From: Clostridium sp. UBA4108 | Lineage (GTDB): Bacteria; Bacillota; Clostridia; Clostridiales; Clostridiaceae | Reading direction: 5' to 3' | Assembly: GCA_002381695.1 (NCBI GenBank) | Contig: DFXM01000046.1 | Span: forward strand, 7,156 to 71,155 | Length of the DNA: 64,000 bases | Part shown: positions 1 through 8,760 of the stretch, piece by piece | Layout of the letters: each line of letters opens with the position of its first letter | Position numbering within the stretch: position 1 is the first letter of the stretch | Program-made: the position numbers and the translations under genes | The notes under the pieces: generated by a model | The model's input: only the letters and a program-made list of their open reading frames with translations | Told to the model about the DNA's origin: nothing | The model's database searches: none

Positions 1-1486
1 TATAGAATTCACTTATATTGATAAATTGTATAAAGTTAAAGTATATATCTACAAATTCTTCATCTAAAAATAACTCTTCTTTCAATTTCAGATTACCTTC
101 TAATTCGTTTACAAAATCCCTCATAAGTAATGCCATATCTGCAGGACCCATATCAATAATTACATATTGTTCTCTTTTATCACTATACTCATAAAATATT
201 TCCAATAAGGCATTTAATATAGTTCGTAGTTTTTTGCCTTTTCGTCCAAGTTTTTTCTTAATAAGTGCTATCCTACTTTCCATAATATCAACAGAATACA
301 TTCCCCTAGCTCTATCTACTAAATTATGTGCCTCATCTACTAGAAAAACATATCCTTCATTAGCACCAGCTCTTTTAAGCATTACTCTTGGGTCAAAAAA
401 ATAATTATAATCCCCTATTATAAAATCACAAAAATTAATTAAATCAAGAGAAAATTCAAAGGGGCAAAGAGTAAATTCTCTGCTGTACTTCTCTATGGTT
501 TCTCTATTTAAAAAGTTTTCCTCTGTTAATATTTTGTATATTCCATCATTAACTCTATCAAAATGACCATTTGCATAAATACAGCTTTCTTTATCGCAAA
601 CAAATTCATCATTAAAACATATTTTTTCCTTTGCAGTTAGAGTTAGTAGTTTCAGCTCTAAATTTTTATCTTTCAAAAGAGATATAGTACTTTCTACTAA
701 CTGTTGAGTAGTATTTTTCGCAGTTAGATATATAATTTTTTCTCCATAGCCATAGCCAAGGGCTTTAACAGCTGGAAATATGGTGGATAAGGTTTTTCCG
801 ATTCCTGTAGGAGCTTCTATATAAATATTTTTTCCTTCTTTAATAGTACTATATATGTTAGCTGCTAATTCTCGTTGTCCTTTTCTATAGTTTTCAAAGG
901 GAAAGCTCATAGTTTCAATAGACGTATTCCTTGTCTTTAACCATTTGCTAGCTAATTCTCCCCATTTTAAGTAATCTTTTATTACAGAATTAAAAAACTC
1001 TGAAGCTTCAGTAATGGTTAGAGCTTGTTCTAGTGTCTTAGTATAATGCTTATCTCTATCACAATATATAAGTTGAACAGTTATAGTCTCTAAGGAATTC
1101 TGTAATGCATATATATATGCGTATATTTTTGCCTGAGCCCAATGAAGTGGATTAAAATCTTCAGTAATATCTCTAATATCCTTAGAAGTACTTTTGATTT
1201 CTATAATCGTTACTCCACCTTCTTTTATTATTATTCCATCAGCTCTTCCTTCCACCTTAAAACATAGATTATTAAATTCAAAGCTATGACTTAAAAATAT
1301 CTCATTTAAATACTCCATATTCTCTGAAGCCTTACTTTGATCTTTTAAATCTTTTTGAATTAATTGGTGAATCTTAACTCCCTCTCTAGCTGAGGACATA
1401 CCGCCTAAACCACTCTCAATACTACCATGTCTATATATAAACTCTACTAATCCTCTTACCGAGAGATTTATAACCTCACTTTTCAT
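1..1486 (-). CDS. PD-(D/E)XK nuclease fused to DinG/Rad3-type Fe-S helicase (3' end cut by window)
   Basis: The first 495 codons are visible; the gene runs off the left edge. The N-terminal part has the PD-(D/E)XK pattern (GRADG with D83, then EIK at 96-98), as in RecB/Cas4-like nuclease domains. It is followed by an SF2 helicase core of the XPD/DinG type: Walker A APTGIGKT near 224-231, a cluster of cysteines between about 283 and 330 expected to hold a [4Fe-4S] cluster, and a DEAH box (VDEAHN) near 380. Such proteins act in DNA repair in the cytoplasm. Start is ATG at 1486-1484 with AAAGGA upstream. It lies 39 bp after the Uup-like gene and may be co-transcribed. The C-terminal helicase motifs are outside the window. 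Confidence 0.85.
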   Translation of the reverse strand, partial: MKSEVINLSVRGLVEFIYRHGSIESGLGGMSSAREGVKIHQLIQKDLKDQSKASENMEYLNEIFLSHSFEFNNLCFKVEGRADGIIIKEGGVTIIEIKSTSKDIRDITEDFNPLHWAQAKIYAYIYALQNSLETITVQLIYCDRDKHYTKTLEQALTITEASEFFNSVIKDYLKWGELASKWLKTRNTSIETMSFPFENYRKGQRELAANIYSTIKEGKNIYIEAPTGIGKTLSTIFPAVKALGYGYGEKIIYLTAKNTTQQLVESTISLLKDKNLELKLLTLTAKEKICFNDEFVCDKESCIYANGHFDRVNDGIYKILTEENFLNRETIEKYSREFTLCPFEFSLDLINFCDFIIGDYNYFFDPRVMLKRAGANEGYVFLVDEAHNLVDRARGMYSVDIMESRIALIKKKLGRKGKKLRTILNALLEIFYEYSDKREQYVIIDMGPADMALLMRDFVNELEGNLKLKEELFLDEEFVDIYFNFIQFINISEFY

Positions 1487-1525
1487 ATTATCTCAATCCT
1501 TTAATTAAAACAGTTCTTAAATTTT

Positions 1526-3439
1526 CTACTGTTTATTTCTATTAGTTTCTATTAGTTCATTTAATTCATTTAAATAAGTCCATCTCTCCATTAAATATTC
1601 TAATTCTTCATTGAAGGTTTTCTGTTTTTTTAATAATTCTTGAAGAAGTACAAAATCACTTCCAGCACTATTTATACTTTCCTCTATTTCTAGTATTTCA
1701 TTTTCTTTTTCTTCTATTTTACTATCTATTTCTTCAAATTCCTTCTGTTCCTTATAAGAGAATTTCAGCGTCTTATTCTTTTTATTATCTTTCTTATCTT
1801 CTTTTTCCTTTTTAGATTTCTCTTCTATTTTTCCTTCTTCTTCAGATTCTTTTGCACCTTTATAATCACTATAATTTCCCACTAAAGTTCCTATAACTCC
1901 ATTACCTTCAAAGCTAAATATTTTATTAGCCATTCTATCTAGAAAGTATCTATCGTGAGATATGGTAACAATAGTACCATTAAATCTATCTAGATAATCT
2001 TCCAATATAGTTAGAGTTTCTATATCTAAATCATTGGTAGGCTCATCTAAAAAAAGTACATTTGGAGCCTCCATTAATATGCTTAAAAGATATAATCTTC
2101 TCTTTTCTCCTCCTGATAATTTGGATATCTTTGAATGTTGCATAGAACCACTAAATAGGAAATTTTCTAGCATTTGCGATGCTGTAATCTTTTCTCCATC
2201 ACTGGTAGCTATATATTCTGCTTTGTTTCTAATATGTTCTATTACTCTTAGTTCTTCATCTAATTCCTGATTTCCTTGAGTAAAATATCCAATCTTAACA
2301 GTATCTCCTATAACTACTTCTCCCTTATCGGGTTTTATTAATCCTGCTATAATATTCAGTAGAGTAGATTTTCCTACTCCGTTATTGCCTATAATTCCTA
2401 CCCTGTCTTCTCTGGTAAATATATAACTAAAGCCCTTTATTAACTCTTTACTGCCATAAGATTTGTTTATATTGTATAATTCAATAATTTTTTTACCTAG
2501 TCTGGAAGAAGTAGTATTAATATCTACCTTTTCTTCATTTACTTTATATGATGTGTCTTGAAGTTCGTTAAATCTTTGAATTCTCGCTTTCTGTTTTGTA
2601 CTTCTAGCCTGAGCACCTCTTCTAATCCACTTAAGCTCATTTCTATAGAGATTTTCGCGCTTTCTTTCAAGGGATTGCATCATATCTAATCTTTCAAGCT
2701 TTTTCTCTAAAAACGTAGAATAGTTACCTGTATATGTGTATGTATCCCCTTCATATATCTCAATAATCTTATTTGTGATTCTATCTAAGAAGTATCTATC
2801 ATGGGTTATCATTATGATTGCCATACTTTTACCCTTTAAAATCTCCTCCATATAATCTATAAGTTCATTATCCATATGATTCGTTGGCTCATCCAGAATT
2901 AATAGGTCGCATGGATTAATTAACGCATTACAAAGACCAACTCTTTTCACTTGCCCACCAGATAACTCTCCCATAGGTTGATAAAAATCCTCTATTTTTA
3001 ACTTAGTTAATAATGCTTTAGCTTCACTTTCTATCTTCCATCCATCTAGTGCATCTAGTTCATTAGATAATTTAATAAGTTTGTTTTGAAGAATTTCATC
3101 AGAACTATTTATCTTTAATTCTCCTAGGACTTTTTCGTAACTATTTAATGTCCTAATAACTTCACTATCACCCTTAAATACATGATCTAAAATAGTATCT
3201 TTAGGCTCAAAGGTTATATCCTGTGGTAAATATCCAATTCTTAATCCGTTCATTTTAACTATATTTCCACTGTCCGGTACTTCTATGCCAGATATGATTT
3301 TTAATAAGGTTGACTTTCCAGTACCATTAATTCCTATAACTCCTATTTTATCTTTCTCAGTAATAGTTAATTTTATATCTTTCAATAGCTGTTTCTCACT
3401 ATAGCTCTTGCATATGTTTTCTAAGGTTATTAAATTCAT
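1526..3439 (-). CDS. uup: ABC-F family ATPase, Uup-like
   Basis: 637 aa with two ATP-binding cassettes and no membrane segments, so a soluble ABC-F protein acting on ribosomes or nucleic acid rather than a transporter. Walker A GINGTGKST is at 36-44 and a second (GNNGVGKST) starts the second cassette; signatures LSGGQ and LSGGE, and two Walker B/LDEPTN motifs are present. The last ~100 residues are a highly charged Lys/Glu-rich coiled coil, the C-terminal domain typical of Uup (E. coli Uup is about the same length). Uup has been linked to ribosome function and transposon excision. Start ATG at 3439 has AAAGGA about 8 nt upstream. Assignment to Uup rather than another ABC-F class rests on the C-terminal domain. 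Confidence 0.85.
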   Translation of the reverse strand: MNLITLENICKSYSEKQLLKDIKLTITEKDKIGVIGINGTGKSTLLKIISGIEVPDSGNIVKMNGLRIGYLPQDITFEPKDTILDHVFKGDSEVIRTLNSYEKVLGELKINSSDEILQNKLIKLSNELDALDGWKIESEAKALLTKLKIEDFYQPMGELSGGQVKRVGLCNALINPCDLLILDEPTNHMDNELIDYMEEILKGKSMAIIMITHDRYFLDRITNKIIEIYEGDTYTYTGNYSTFLEKKLERLDMMQSLERKRENLYRNELKWIRRGAQARSTKQKARIQRFNELQDTSYKVNEEKVDINTTSSRLGKKIIELYNINKSYGSKELIKGFSYIFTREDRVGIIGNNGVGKSTLLNIIAGLIKPDKGEVVIGDTVKIGYFTQGNQELDEELRVIEHIRNKAEYIATSDGEKITASQMLENFLFSGSMQHSKISKLSGGEKRRLYLLSILMEAPNVLFLDEPTNDLDIETLTILEDYLDRFNGTIVTISHDRYFLDRMANKIFSFEGNGVIGTLVGNYSDYKGAKESEEEGKIEEKSKKEKEDKKDNKKNKTLKFSYKEQKEFEEIDSKIEEKENEILEIEESINSAGSDFVLLQELLKKQKTFNEELEYLMERWTYLNELNELIETNRNKQ

Positions 3440-3530
3440 GTCATCATTCCTTTAAATTAATTTTAATGTTTTACATTTCACACTAATGATTATACCTAAT
3501 TAGCTAAAATTTTGCCATATTTAATAGTAC

Positions 3531-3557
3531 ATAAAAAAGAACCCCTTAAAGAGGTCC
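3531..3557 (-). terminator. Rho-independent terminator after ECF S component
   Basis: On the minus strand ACCTCTT/AAGGGGT forms a stem (one G-U pair) followed by TCTTTTTT. The stem overlaps the last bases of the ECF S component gene and separates it from uup. Confidence 0.6.
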
Positions 3558-3558
3558 T

Positions 3559-4089
3559 CTATGCACTAATTCTATGTTCTTTTACTCCAATCTTTTGAAG
3601 GTCTACCTTCATTACATCTTTTAACAACTTTAATATTGGTAATGCTATTACACCATCTATCATATGGTGAACTAAAGTTCCTATTGCTGTAACTACAAAG
3701 GCAAGAAAAATATTTTGGGTAAGTGCATATACCATTACTGACTCTATTATTGCATGTATAGGTGAGGTAATAGCAACTACCTTTTTATAAGACATGTTTT
3801 TATCTACTAATTTTGCTCCTACATAGCCTACTACTATATGGGATGTAGCTCTAAGTGCCACTATTGGATCTGGGATCGCAAATAAAAATCCTACGGCAGA
3901 GCCAAGTCCTACTACTCCAGCTTCAAAGGAGCCTAAGTACATAGCGACAAATAGCGGAACATGTGCAGCCAATGTAGCTGAGAATGGAGGTATGTATACC
4001 TTAAGAAAAGGCCCAAATACTATGGGAATAATTAGTGATATTGCTATTAAAAGTGCGGTAATGACCATTTTTTTTACATTAGTCTTCAT
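3559..4089 (-). CDS. ECF transporter S component (substrate unknown)
   Basis: 176 aa, almost wholly hydrophobic with about five to six membrane spans, and the conserved small-residue rich pattern IPPFSATLAAHVPLFVAM near residues 33-50 seen in energy-coupling factor S components of Firmicutes. Such subunits bind a vitamin or nucleobase and share an EcfAA'T energising module encoded elsewhere; none is in this window. The niacin-type S components have a similar segment, but the position next to purine genes makes a purine also possible, so no substrate is assigned. ATG at 4089 is preceded by AAGGAGG. It is monocistronic: a hairpin lies on each side. Confidence 0.7.
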   Translation of the reverse strand: MKTNVKKMVITALLIAISLIIPIVFGPFLKVYIPPFSATLAAHVPLFVAMYLGSFEAGVVGLGSAVGFLFAIPDPIVALRATSHIVVGYVGAKLVDKNMSYKKVVAITSPIHAIIESVMVYALTQNIFLAFVVTAIGTLVHHMIDGVIALPILKLLKDVMKVDLQKIGVKEHRISA

Positions 4090-4109
4090 TTTTATCCTCC
4101 TTGATATAC

Positions 4110-4132
4110 TGATGTATATACACTAGTATACA
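4110..4132 (-). promoter_or_regulatory. Inverted repeat upstream of ECF S component
   Basis: TGTATA-N8-TATACA lies about 25-45 bp before the start codon, where a repressor site would be expected. No regulator can be named. Confidence 0.3.
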
Positions 4133-4160
4133 CCTATATTCCCATGTTGTAAACATGAAA

Positions 4161-4188
4161 ATATCCACTAAGCTAACTTAGTGGATAT
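4161..4188 (-). terminator. Hairpin terminator after the split Mo hydroxylase operon
   Basis: Perfect 12-bp arms ATATCCACTAAG / CTTAGTGGATAT with a 4-nt loop. The T tract on the minus strand is short (ATTTTC); the plus strand side is also T-rich, so it could act in both directions. Confidence 0.6.
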
Positions 4189-4199
4189 TTTATATTTAT

Positions 4200-5129
4200 T
4201 TATTTATTTTTTATGGCAAGGAGTAATTTATCACAGGTTACTGGCACCTCATACATTCTTACACCAACTGCATCGTATATAGCATTTAATATAGCTGGGG
4301 CTGTTGGTATCATTACAGGTTCTCCTATACCTTTAGCACCATAGGGCCCACTTTCTTCAATTTCTTCTATGAAAAAAGTCTCAACACGTGGAACATCTTT
4401 GCTTGTAGGTATTATATAGTCTGAGAAGTTCTTATTTTTTATATTTCCTTTATTTAACTCTATTTCTTCCATAATAGCATATCCTATACCCATGGCAACT
4501 CCACCTTGAGCTTGGCCTTCAGCCGAAACTGGATTAATTATTTTTCCTGCATCATTTACTGCCAATACTTCAATAACATCGATTTTACCAGTCTCATCAT
4601 CAACTTCTATGGTAACTCTCTGAGCTGCAAATGTATACGGCCAATATGGATCTCCCTGTCCTGTTTCTAAATCAACCTTGGAAGTTTTCACCTTGAAGTA
4701 TCCCTCTGCAACTGTAGAAATTGAATTATTTTTCATCAAAGTAAATAACTCTTTTAATTTACTTTGATTTAAATCCAAATCTTCTTTTTCTATTGCTAGT
4801 TCCATATTATTTCTTAGATTTTTACAGGCATCCAACACTGCATTCCCTGTATTATATGTTTGTCTACTTGCAGCTGCAGTTCCACTATCATGTATTAAAC
4901 TTGTATTATCGTATATAATTTCTACTAGTTCTTTCCCAATTCCTAGGGTTTCCACAGCTATTTGCCACATAACACTAATTCCCCCTGAGCCAACATCGGA
5001 TACTTCTACAAATACTTTTACATTCCCATCCTCAGTGAGCTTTGCAGTGGCCCTAGATTCATCTGGAAAACCATTTCCATAGCCAGTTCCATAGAATATA
5101 GAAGCATATCCTACACCTTTTCTTTTCAT
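4200..5129 (-). CDS. Molybdenum hydroxylase, Mo-binding subunit, C-terminal half (NdhM-like)
   Basis: 309 aa matching only the C-terminal half of xanthine dehydrogenase-family Mo subunits: the molybdopterin loop GSGG near 48, the SGTAAASRQTYNTG segment around 82-95, and the catalytic-glutamate motif YGAKGIGEP near the C-terminus. The N-terminal half is the separate gene directly upstream, in the same frame but ended by TAA and followed by its own GGGGGTGAAG ribosome site 12 nt before this ATG. A Mo subunit split into L and M parts is known in the selenium-dependent nicotinate dehydrogenase of Eubacterium barkeri (NdhFSLM), with similar sizes. Here the purine context favours a purine or related N-heterocycle as substrate; this is inference. 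Confidence 0.85.
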   Translation of the reverse strand: MKRKGVGYASIFYGTGYGNGFPDESRATAKLTEDGNVKVFVEVSDVGSGGISVMWQIAVETLGIGKELVEIIYDNTSLIHDSGTAAASRQTYNTGNAVLDACKNLRNNMELAIEKEDLDLNQSKLKELFTLMKNNSISTVAEGYFKVKTSKVDLETGQGDPYWPYTFAAQRVTIEVDDETGKIDVIEVLAVNDAGKIINPVSAEGQAQGGVAMGIGYAIMEEIELNKGNIKNKNFSDYIIPTSKDVPRVETFFIEEIEESGPYGAKGIGEPVMIPTAPAILNAIYDAVGVRMYEVPVTCDKLLLAIKNK

Positions 5130-5141
5130 AACTTCACCCCC

Positions 5142-6389
5142 TTAAAGATCTATGTCATCAACTTCCCCTATTTTTTCAATGCATTTTTTTATTCCAACAC
5201 TACTTTTTAAAACTTGCCCAGTAGCTGTCACACTTCCTATCTGAAAGGCATTGATATGTCTTAACTTCAATGGATGCATATCTAATTTTTCTGCTAAAAT
5301 ATCCATTTGACTTTCCATGGCAATAGGTACTTGAGTAGCTCCAAATCCCCTCATGGCTCCACTATAAGGATTGTTGGTATGAACTGCTAATGCACGTATA
5401 TCTACATTTGGTATTACATAAGGTCCTGAAGCATGAACAGCAGATTTTCTTAAAACATTCATCCCCCAGGAAGAATAAGCACCTGTATCACCATAAATTC
5501 TTGCCTCTAATGCACAGAGCCTGCCCTCTGCTGTTACTCCTGTTTTATAATACATCTTTATAGGATGACGCTTACAATGAGATACTGTTGACTCTTCTCT
5601 ACTATAGACAATCTTTACTGGTTTTTTAGTTAAATAGGTTGCTAAAGCTACATGGCATTGAGGATTAATATCCTCTCTGGCACCGAAGGCACCACCTATA
5701 GTTGTATTTCTAATTTTAACACTGTCTTCAGCTATTTTTAAACATCTTGCTACTTCTTCTCTATCATAATGAGGATATTGTGTAGTAACAAATACCTCTA
5801 AGTAACCCTCTTCATCAAATCTAGCTACCGCCGCTTCTGGTTGAAGAAATGCATGTTCTATCATAGGTGTGTTATACCAATTTTCTACTATATACTTTGC
5901 AGATTTAAAACCTTCTTCTATATCTCCTTTTTTAATTTTTATATCATATAAAATATTGCTTTCATTACCCAATATAGGAGCACTTTCCTTAAGTGCATCA
6001 TCTACAGTAAAAACTCCTTCATATTCTTCATATTCTATCTTCACTCTATCTAATGCATTTTGAAGAGAAGTTTTATCTTTAGCTACCACTAGTAGAATAC
6101 AATCTCCAACTCTCTTAACAATGCCCTCAACTAGTATGGGAATGTCTTTAAATGCAACACCATGGGTTTTAGCTCCAGGAATCATAGTGTGGTCTATAAC
6201 ACATTCAACTCCTGATAATGCTTTTATTTCATCGATATTTATATTCACTACTCTTCCATAAGCTATAGTACTTCTTTTTACTCCTGCATAGAGCATATCT
6301 TCAAATTCTATATCATCAGCATAAACAGCTTTTCCTAGAGCTTTATTATATACATCTGGTCTTACTAGACCTTCCCCAACAGCTTTCAC
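5142..6389 (-). CDS. Molybdenum hydroxylase, Mo-binding subunit, N-terminal half (NdhL-like)
   Basis: 415 aa corresponding to the a/b-hammerhead and first half of the Mo-binding domain of xanthine dehydrogenase-family proteins (VYADDIEFEDMLYAG near 21-35, GGAFGAREDI near 237-246, GAMRGFGATQ near 346). It ends cleanly at TAA where family members with a single large subunit continue. GTG start at 6389 with GGGGGG 6 nt upstream; the ATG codons downstream in this frame lack a ribosome site. It sits between the FeS subunit (11 bp upstream) and the C-terminal half (12 bp downstream) in a four-gene operon FAD-FeS-L-M. Together they should hydroxylate an N-heterocycle next to a ring nitrogen. Confidence 0.85.
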   Translation of the reverse strand: MKAVGEGLVRPDVYNKALGKAVYADDIEFEDMLYAGVKRSTIAYGRVVNINIDEIKALSGVECVIDHTMIPGAKTHGVAFKDIPILVEGIVKRVGDCILLVVAKDKTSLQNALDRVKIEYEEYEGVFTVDDALKESAPILGNESNILYDIKIKKGDIEEGFKSAKYIVENWYNTPMIEHAFLQPEAAVARFDEEGYLEVFVTTQYPHYDREEVARCLKIAEDSVKIRNTTIGGAFGAREDINPQCHVALATYLTKKPVKIVYSREESTVSHCKRHPIKMYYKTGVTAEGRLCALEARIYGDTGAYSSWGMNVLRKSAVHASGPYVIPNVDIRALAVHTNNPYSGAMRGFGATQVPIAMESQMDILAEKLDMHPLKLRHINAFQIGSVTATGQVLKSSVGIKKCIEKIGEVDDIDL

Positions 6390-6400
6390 ATATATCCCCC

Positions 6401-6868
6401 CTAATTATTCTTTAATTTGCTTTGTGCAATTTTTATACCTTCAACTATCTTTTCATAGCCTGTACATCTACATAAATTACCGGATATATTATCTCGTATT
6501 TCTTTCTCAGTAGCATTAATATTGCTATCAAGTAAAGATTTTGCACTTAATATCATACCTGGGGTACAATATCCACATTGAACAGCTCCTACCTCTATAA
6601 AAGCTTCTTGTATAGGGTGTATTTTATCCATTCCAACACCTTCAATAGTAGTAATTTCAGCTCCATTGGCTGCAGAAGCTAATATAAGGCAAGAATTAAC
6701 AGTTTTTCCGTTCATAATAACTGTACATGCTCCACATTCTCCCTCTCCGCAACCTTCTTTCGTTCCCTTTAACTTAAGTTCATCTCTTAAAAAATCTAAT
6801 AAGCGCAGTAGCGGATTAATCTCTCTACTATATTCTATATTATTTATTTTCATAGTTACCTTAATCAT
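6401..6868 (-). CDS. Molybdenum hydroxylase [2Fe-2S] subunit
   Basis: 155 aa small subunit with both [2Fe-2S] sites of the xanthine dehydrogenase family: plant-ferredoxin type CGEGECGAC with the later C, then the helical-domain pair QCGYC and NLCRCTG. It passes electrons from the Mo site in the two-part large subunit to the FAD subunit encoded upstream. ATG at 6868 has AGGAGTGA upstream. The gene is of normal family length with no missing ligand. Confidence 0.93.
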   Translation of the reverse strand: MIKVTMKINNIEYSREINPLLRLLDFLRDELKLKGTKEGCGEGECGACTVIMNGKTVNSCLILASAANGAEITTIEGVGMDKIHPIQEAFIEVGAVQCGYCTPGMILSAKSLLDSNINATEKEIRDNISGNLCRCTGYEKIVEGIKIAQSKLKNN

Positions 6869-6916
6869 AAATTCACTCCTCGTATTATACAGAATATTCT
6901 AACATTTTTTACTATA

Positions 6917-7762
6917 CTACTGTTTTAAAGCAATGGATAAAGCGTTCTTAAACACACCTTTAATAGCTTCTTTCTTAAATGGCATAGTCTTTCTCCCTTT
7001 TATACTTTCTTCTACTGCATGTTCAATATAGTTCAATGCCTCTTCTGAAAATAACCAATCTATATCTTCATTCAATGCACGTTTTTCAAGCTCTATTACT
7101 CTAAAGGGGTATCTTCCAACTGCACCTAAGCAAATGTTAATATTATTCACTTTGCTATCTAAAGTTTCTACGCATATCGCTGCACTAATTCTAGCTATTG
7201 CTAAAGCATTTCTCTTTCCTAATTTATAGTATCCGCTACAGCTATTATTCTTAGGAATTATTATTTTTGTCAATAACTCATTACTTTTAAGTTTTTCAGT
7301 AGCATAGTTCTCAAAATATTTCTCACAGCTAATTTCTCTTGTATCAGTAATAGATTCTATTACTAATACGCCATTTAAACTCATTACACATGGAATTACG
7401 TCTGCCGCTGATCCAGCATTGGCTATATTTCCTCCAATAGTTGCTACATTTCTAATTTGTGGAGATCCCATATGTTTACTACATTCAATTAGGGAATTAA
7501 AATTATTTTTTATTATGTTACTTTCTAGTAAGTTCGTAAATGTAACCATGCTACCCATAACTACTTCTCTTTCATTTTCACTGATGTTCTTTAATTCTGT
7601 TACATTTTCCAAATTTACAATGTAATCAATATTTTCTTTACTACGCCTTATGTCTAAAACTAAATCTGTACCTCCAGCTAAGAGCTTTGTATTTGGATTT
7701 TTAGATATAATCATCTTAACTTCTTCTATAGTACTAGGTTGAAAAAAATCTAATAGCTCCAT
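6917..7762 (-). CDS. Molybdenum hydroxylase FAD subunit
   Basis: 281 aa of the CO dehydrogenase/xanthine dehydrogenase flavoprotein type. The N-terminal KLLAGGTDLVLD segment (26-37) and the IRNVATIGGNIANA segment (99-112) are the two FAD-contacting motifs. It is the first gene of the operon continuing with the FeS, L and M subunits. ATG at 7762 has an AGGAGG site. The upstream gap holds a TATAAT box and a TTAATCAG motif resembling the proposed regulon operator. It could also serve the fused FeS/Mo enzyme at 10.2-12.7 kb, which has no FAD gene of its own; that is inference. Confidence 0.92.
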   Translation of the reverse strand: MELLDFFQPSTIEEVKMIISKNPNTKLLAGGTDLVLDIRRSKENIDYIVNLENVTELKNISENEREVVMGSMVTFTNLLESNIIKNNFNSLIECSKHMGSPQIRNVATIGGNIANAGSAADVIPCVMSLNGVLVIESITDTREISCEKYFENYATEKLKSNELLTKIIIPKNNSCSGYYKLGKRNALAIARISAAICVETLDSKVNNINICLGAVGRYPFRVIELEKRALNEDIDWLFSEEALNYIEHAVEESIKGRKTMPFKKEAIKGVFKNALSIALKQ

Positions 7763-7795
7763 TTTAACCTCCTGAAAATTTAAAATCTTTGTCTT

Positions 7796-7812
7796 TATTA
7801 ATCAGTTAATCA
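7796..7812. promoter_or_regulatory. Degenerate copy of the proposed TAATTAATC operator
   Basis: The minus strand carries CTGATTAAT, sharing the first half of the palindrome CTGATTAATTAGTCAG upstream of ygeW; the second half is poor. It lies about 35-50 bp before the FAD subunit start. Confidence 0.35.
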
Positions 7813-7914
7813 ACGCTCTTTACATTATATTTTTGATTTAATTTTCATATATCCTAAAATATTTACGAATACCTACACAAGAATTTTACACTAAATTCAC
7901 CGACTATATATGTG

Positions 7915-7955
7915 CAAAAATAAGCTCACTATTATCAATAGATGAGCCTATTTTT
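7915..7955 (-). terminator. Terminator after the TetR regulator
   Basis: Minus strand AAAATAGGCTCA ... TGAGCTTATTTTT forms a 12-bp stem (one mismatch) ending in a T-rich tract, 38 bp after the TetR stop codon. Confidence 0.65.
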
Positions 7956-7992
7956 ATCCAGTATCAACATTCCTAAATTTTTATCAATGGTA

Positions 7993-8580
7993 TTATTTAT
8001 TAATTAGACATTGTCCTAAAACTATTTTCTCCGCTACCTGAAAATAATCATCTAAATTGAATTTTTCTTCATCAATAAGATATTGTAATGAAGCTCCTAA
8101 CATAAGAGATACCATGATAAAAGGAAGGTTTTCTATATATTTTTCATCTATACAGTCACCAGGTTCTCCCTTACTTAATACCTCACTAATACCTTTTCTC
8201 CATATGTTAAATGTATCCTGAAAATATCCCCTTATTTCCTCATTTACGGTTCCCTGTACCCAATAATCAATTTGAGTGTATTCCATTTTCTTATTAATTA
8301 AGATGTCATCTTTCTTTTGCTCAAAAAAACCTCGTATATTATCCACCATATCTTTATTTTCAATATCTATATAACTTTTTCGATTATGAGAAAATTCCTC
8401 TTGTATACTATTTAATAGAGCAATCATTATATCGTTTTTGGTGGAAAAATGATAATGAAGATTAGCTTGGCTCATATTAGCCTCCTTAGCAATCATATGC
8501 ATACGAGTACCACTTATCTTTTCCTTTGATACTACCTCCATGGCAGCATCAAGTATTTTTTTATCGATATCCTTAGCCAT
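7993..8580 (-). CDS. TetR/AcrR family transcriptional regulator
   Basis: 195 aa with an N-terminal TetR helix-turn-helix (residues about 8-55; ISGTRMHMIAKEANMSQANLHYHF is the HTH part, split here for reference: TRMHMIAKEANMSQA then NLHYHF) and a divergent ligand-binding C-terminal domain. It is the only DNA-binding regulator inside the purine island, so it is the natural candidate repressor of the surrounding operons, responding perhaps to a purine intermediate. Its own upstream region has TAATTAATCTA, matching the palindrome found at the ygeW and xdhA promoters, consistent with autoregulation. ATG at 8580 has AGAGGTTG upstream. Confidence 0.88.
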   Translation of the reverse strand: MAKDIDKKILDAAMEVVSKEKISGTRMHMIAKEANMSQANLHYHFSTKNDIMIALLNSIQEEFSHNRKSYIDIENKDMVDNIRGFFEQKKDDILINKKMEYTQIDYWVQGTVNEEIRGYFQDTFNIWRKGISEVLSKGEPGDCIDEKYIENLPFIMVSLMLGASLQYLIDEEKFNLDDYFQVAEKIVLGQCLINK

Positions 8581-8610
8581 ACAACAACCTCTTTTCTACT
8601 GTACCTATAA

Positions 8611-8623
8611 TTTAATTAATCTA
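8611..8623. promoter_or_regulatory. Proposed operator upstream of the TetR gene
   Basis: TAATTAATCTA, an 11-nt exact match to the copy at the xdhA promoter, 31-43 bp before the TetR start codon. Suggests autoregulation. Confidence 0.45.
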
Positions 8624-8647
8624 TATATTGCTACATTTATATTTTAA

Positions 8648-8680
8648 GAGGGATATGCTTATGCTAAGGCATCCCTCATA
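8648..8680 (-). terminator. Hairpin after guanine deaminase
   Basis: GAGGGAT / ATCCCTC with a further pairing inside. No long T tract follows on the minus strand, so termination is uncertain. Confidence 0.35.
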
Positions 8681-8760
8681 ATCTATAAGCCTCTAATGCC
8701 ACCTTCATTATAATATACTACCTTGTTTCAATGCAATTAAAGTACTATAAAGTTACTCCA

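Noticed and set aside
5130..5144. Frameshift or stop-codon read-through joining the two Mo-subunit halves
   Set aside because: The stop is TAA, not the TGA of selenocysteine, and a strong ribosome site sits between; split L/M subunits are known in nicotinate dehydrogenase.
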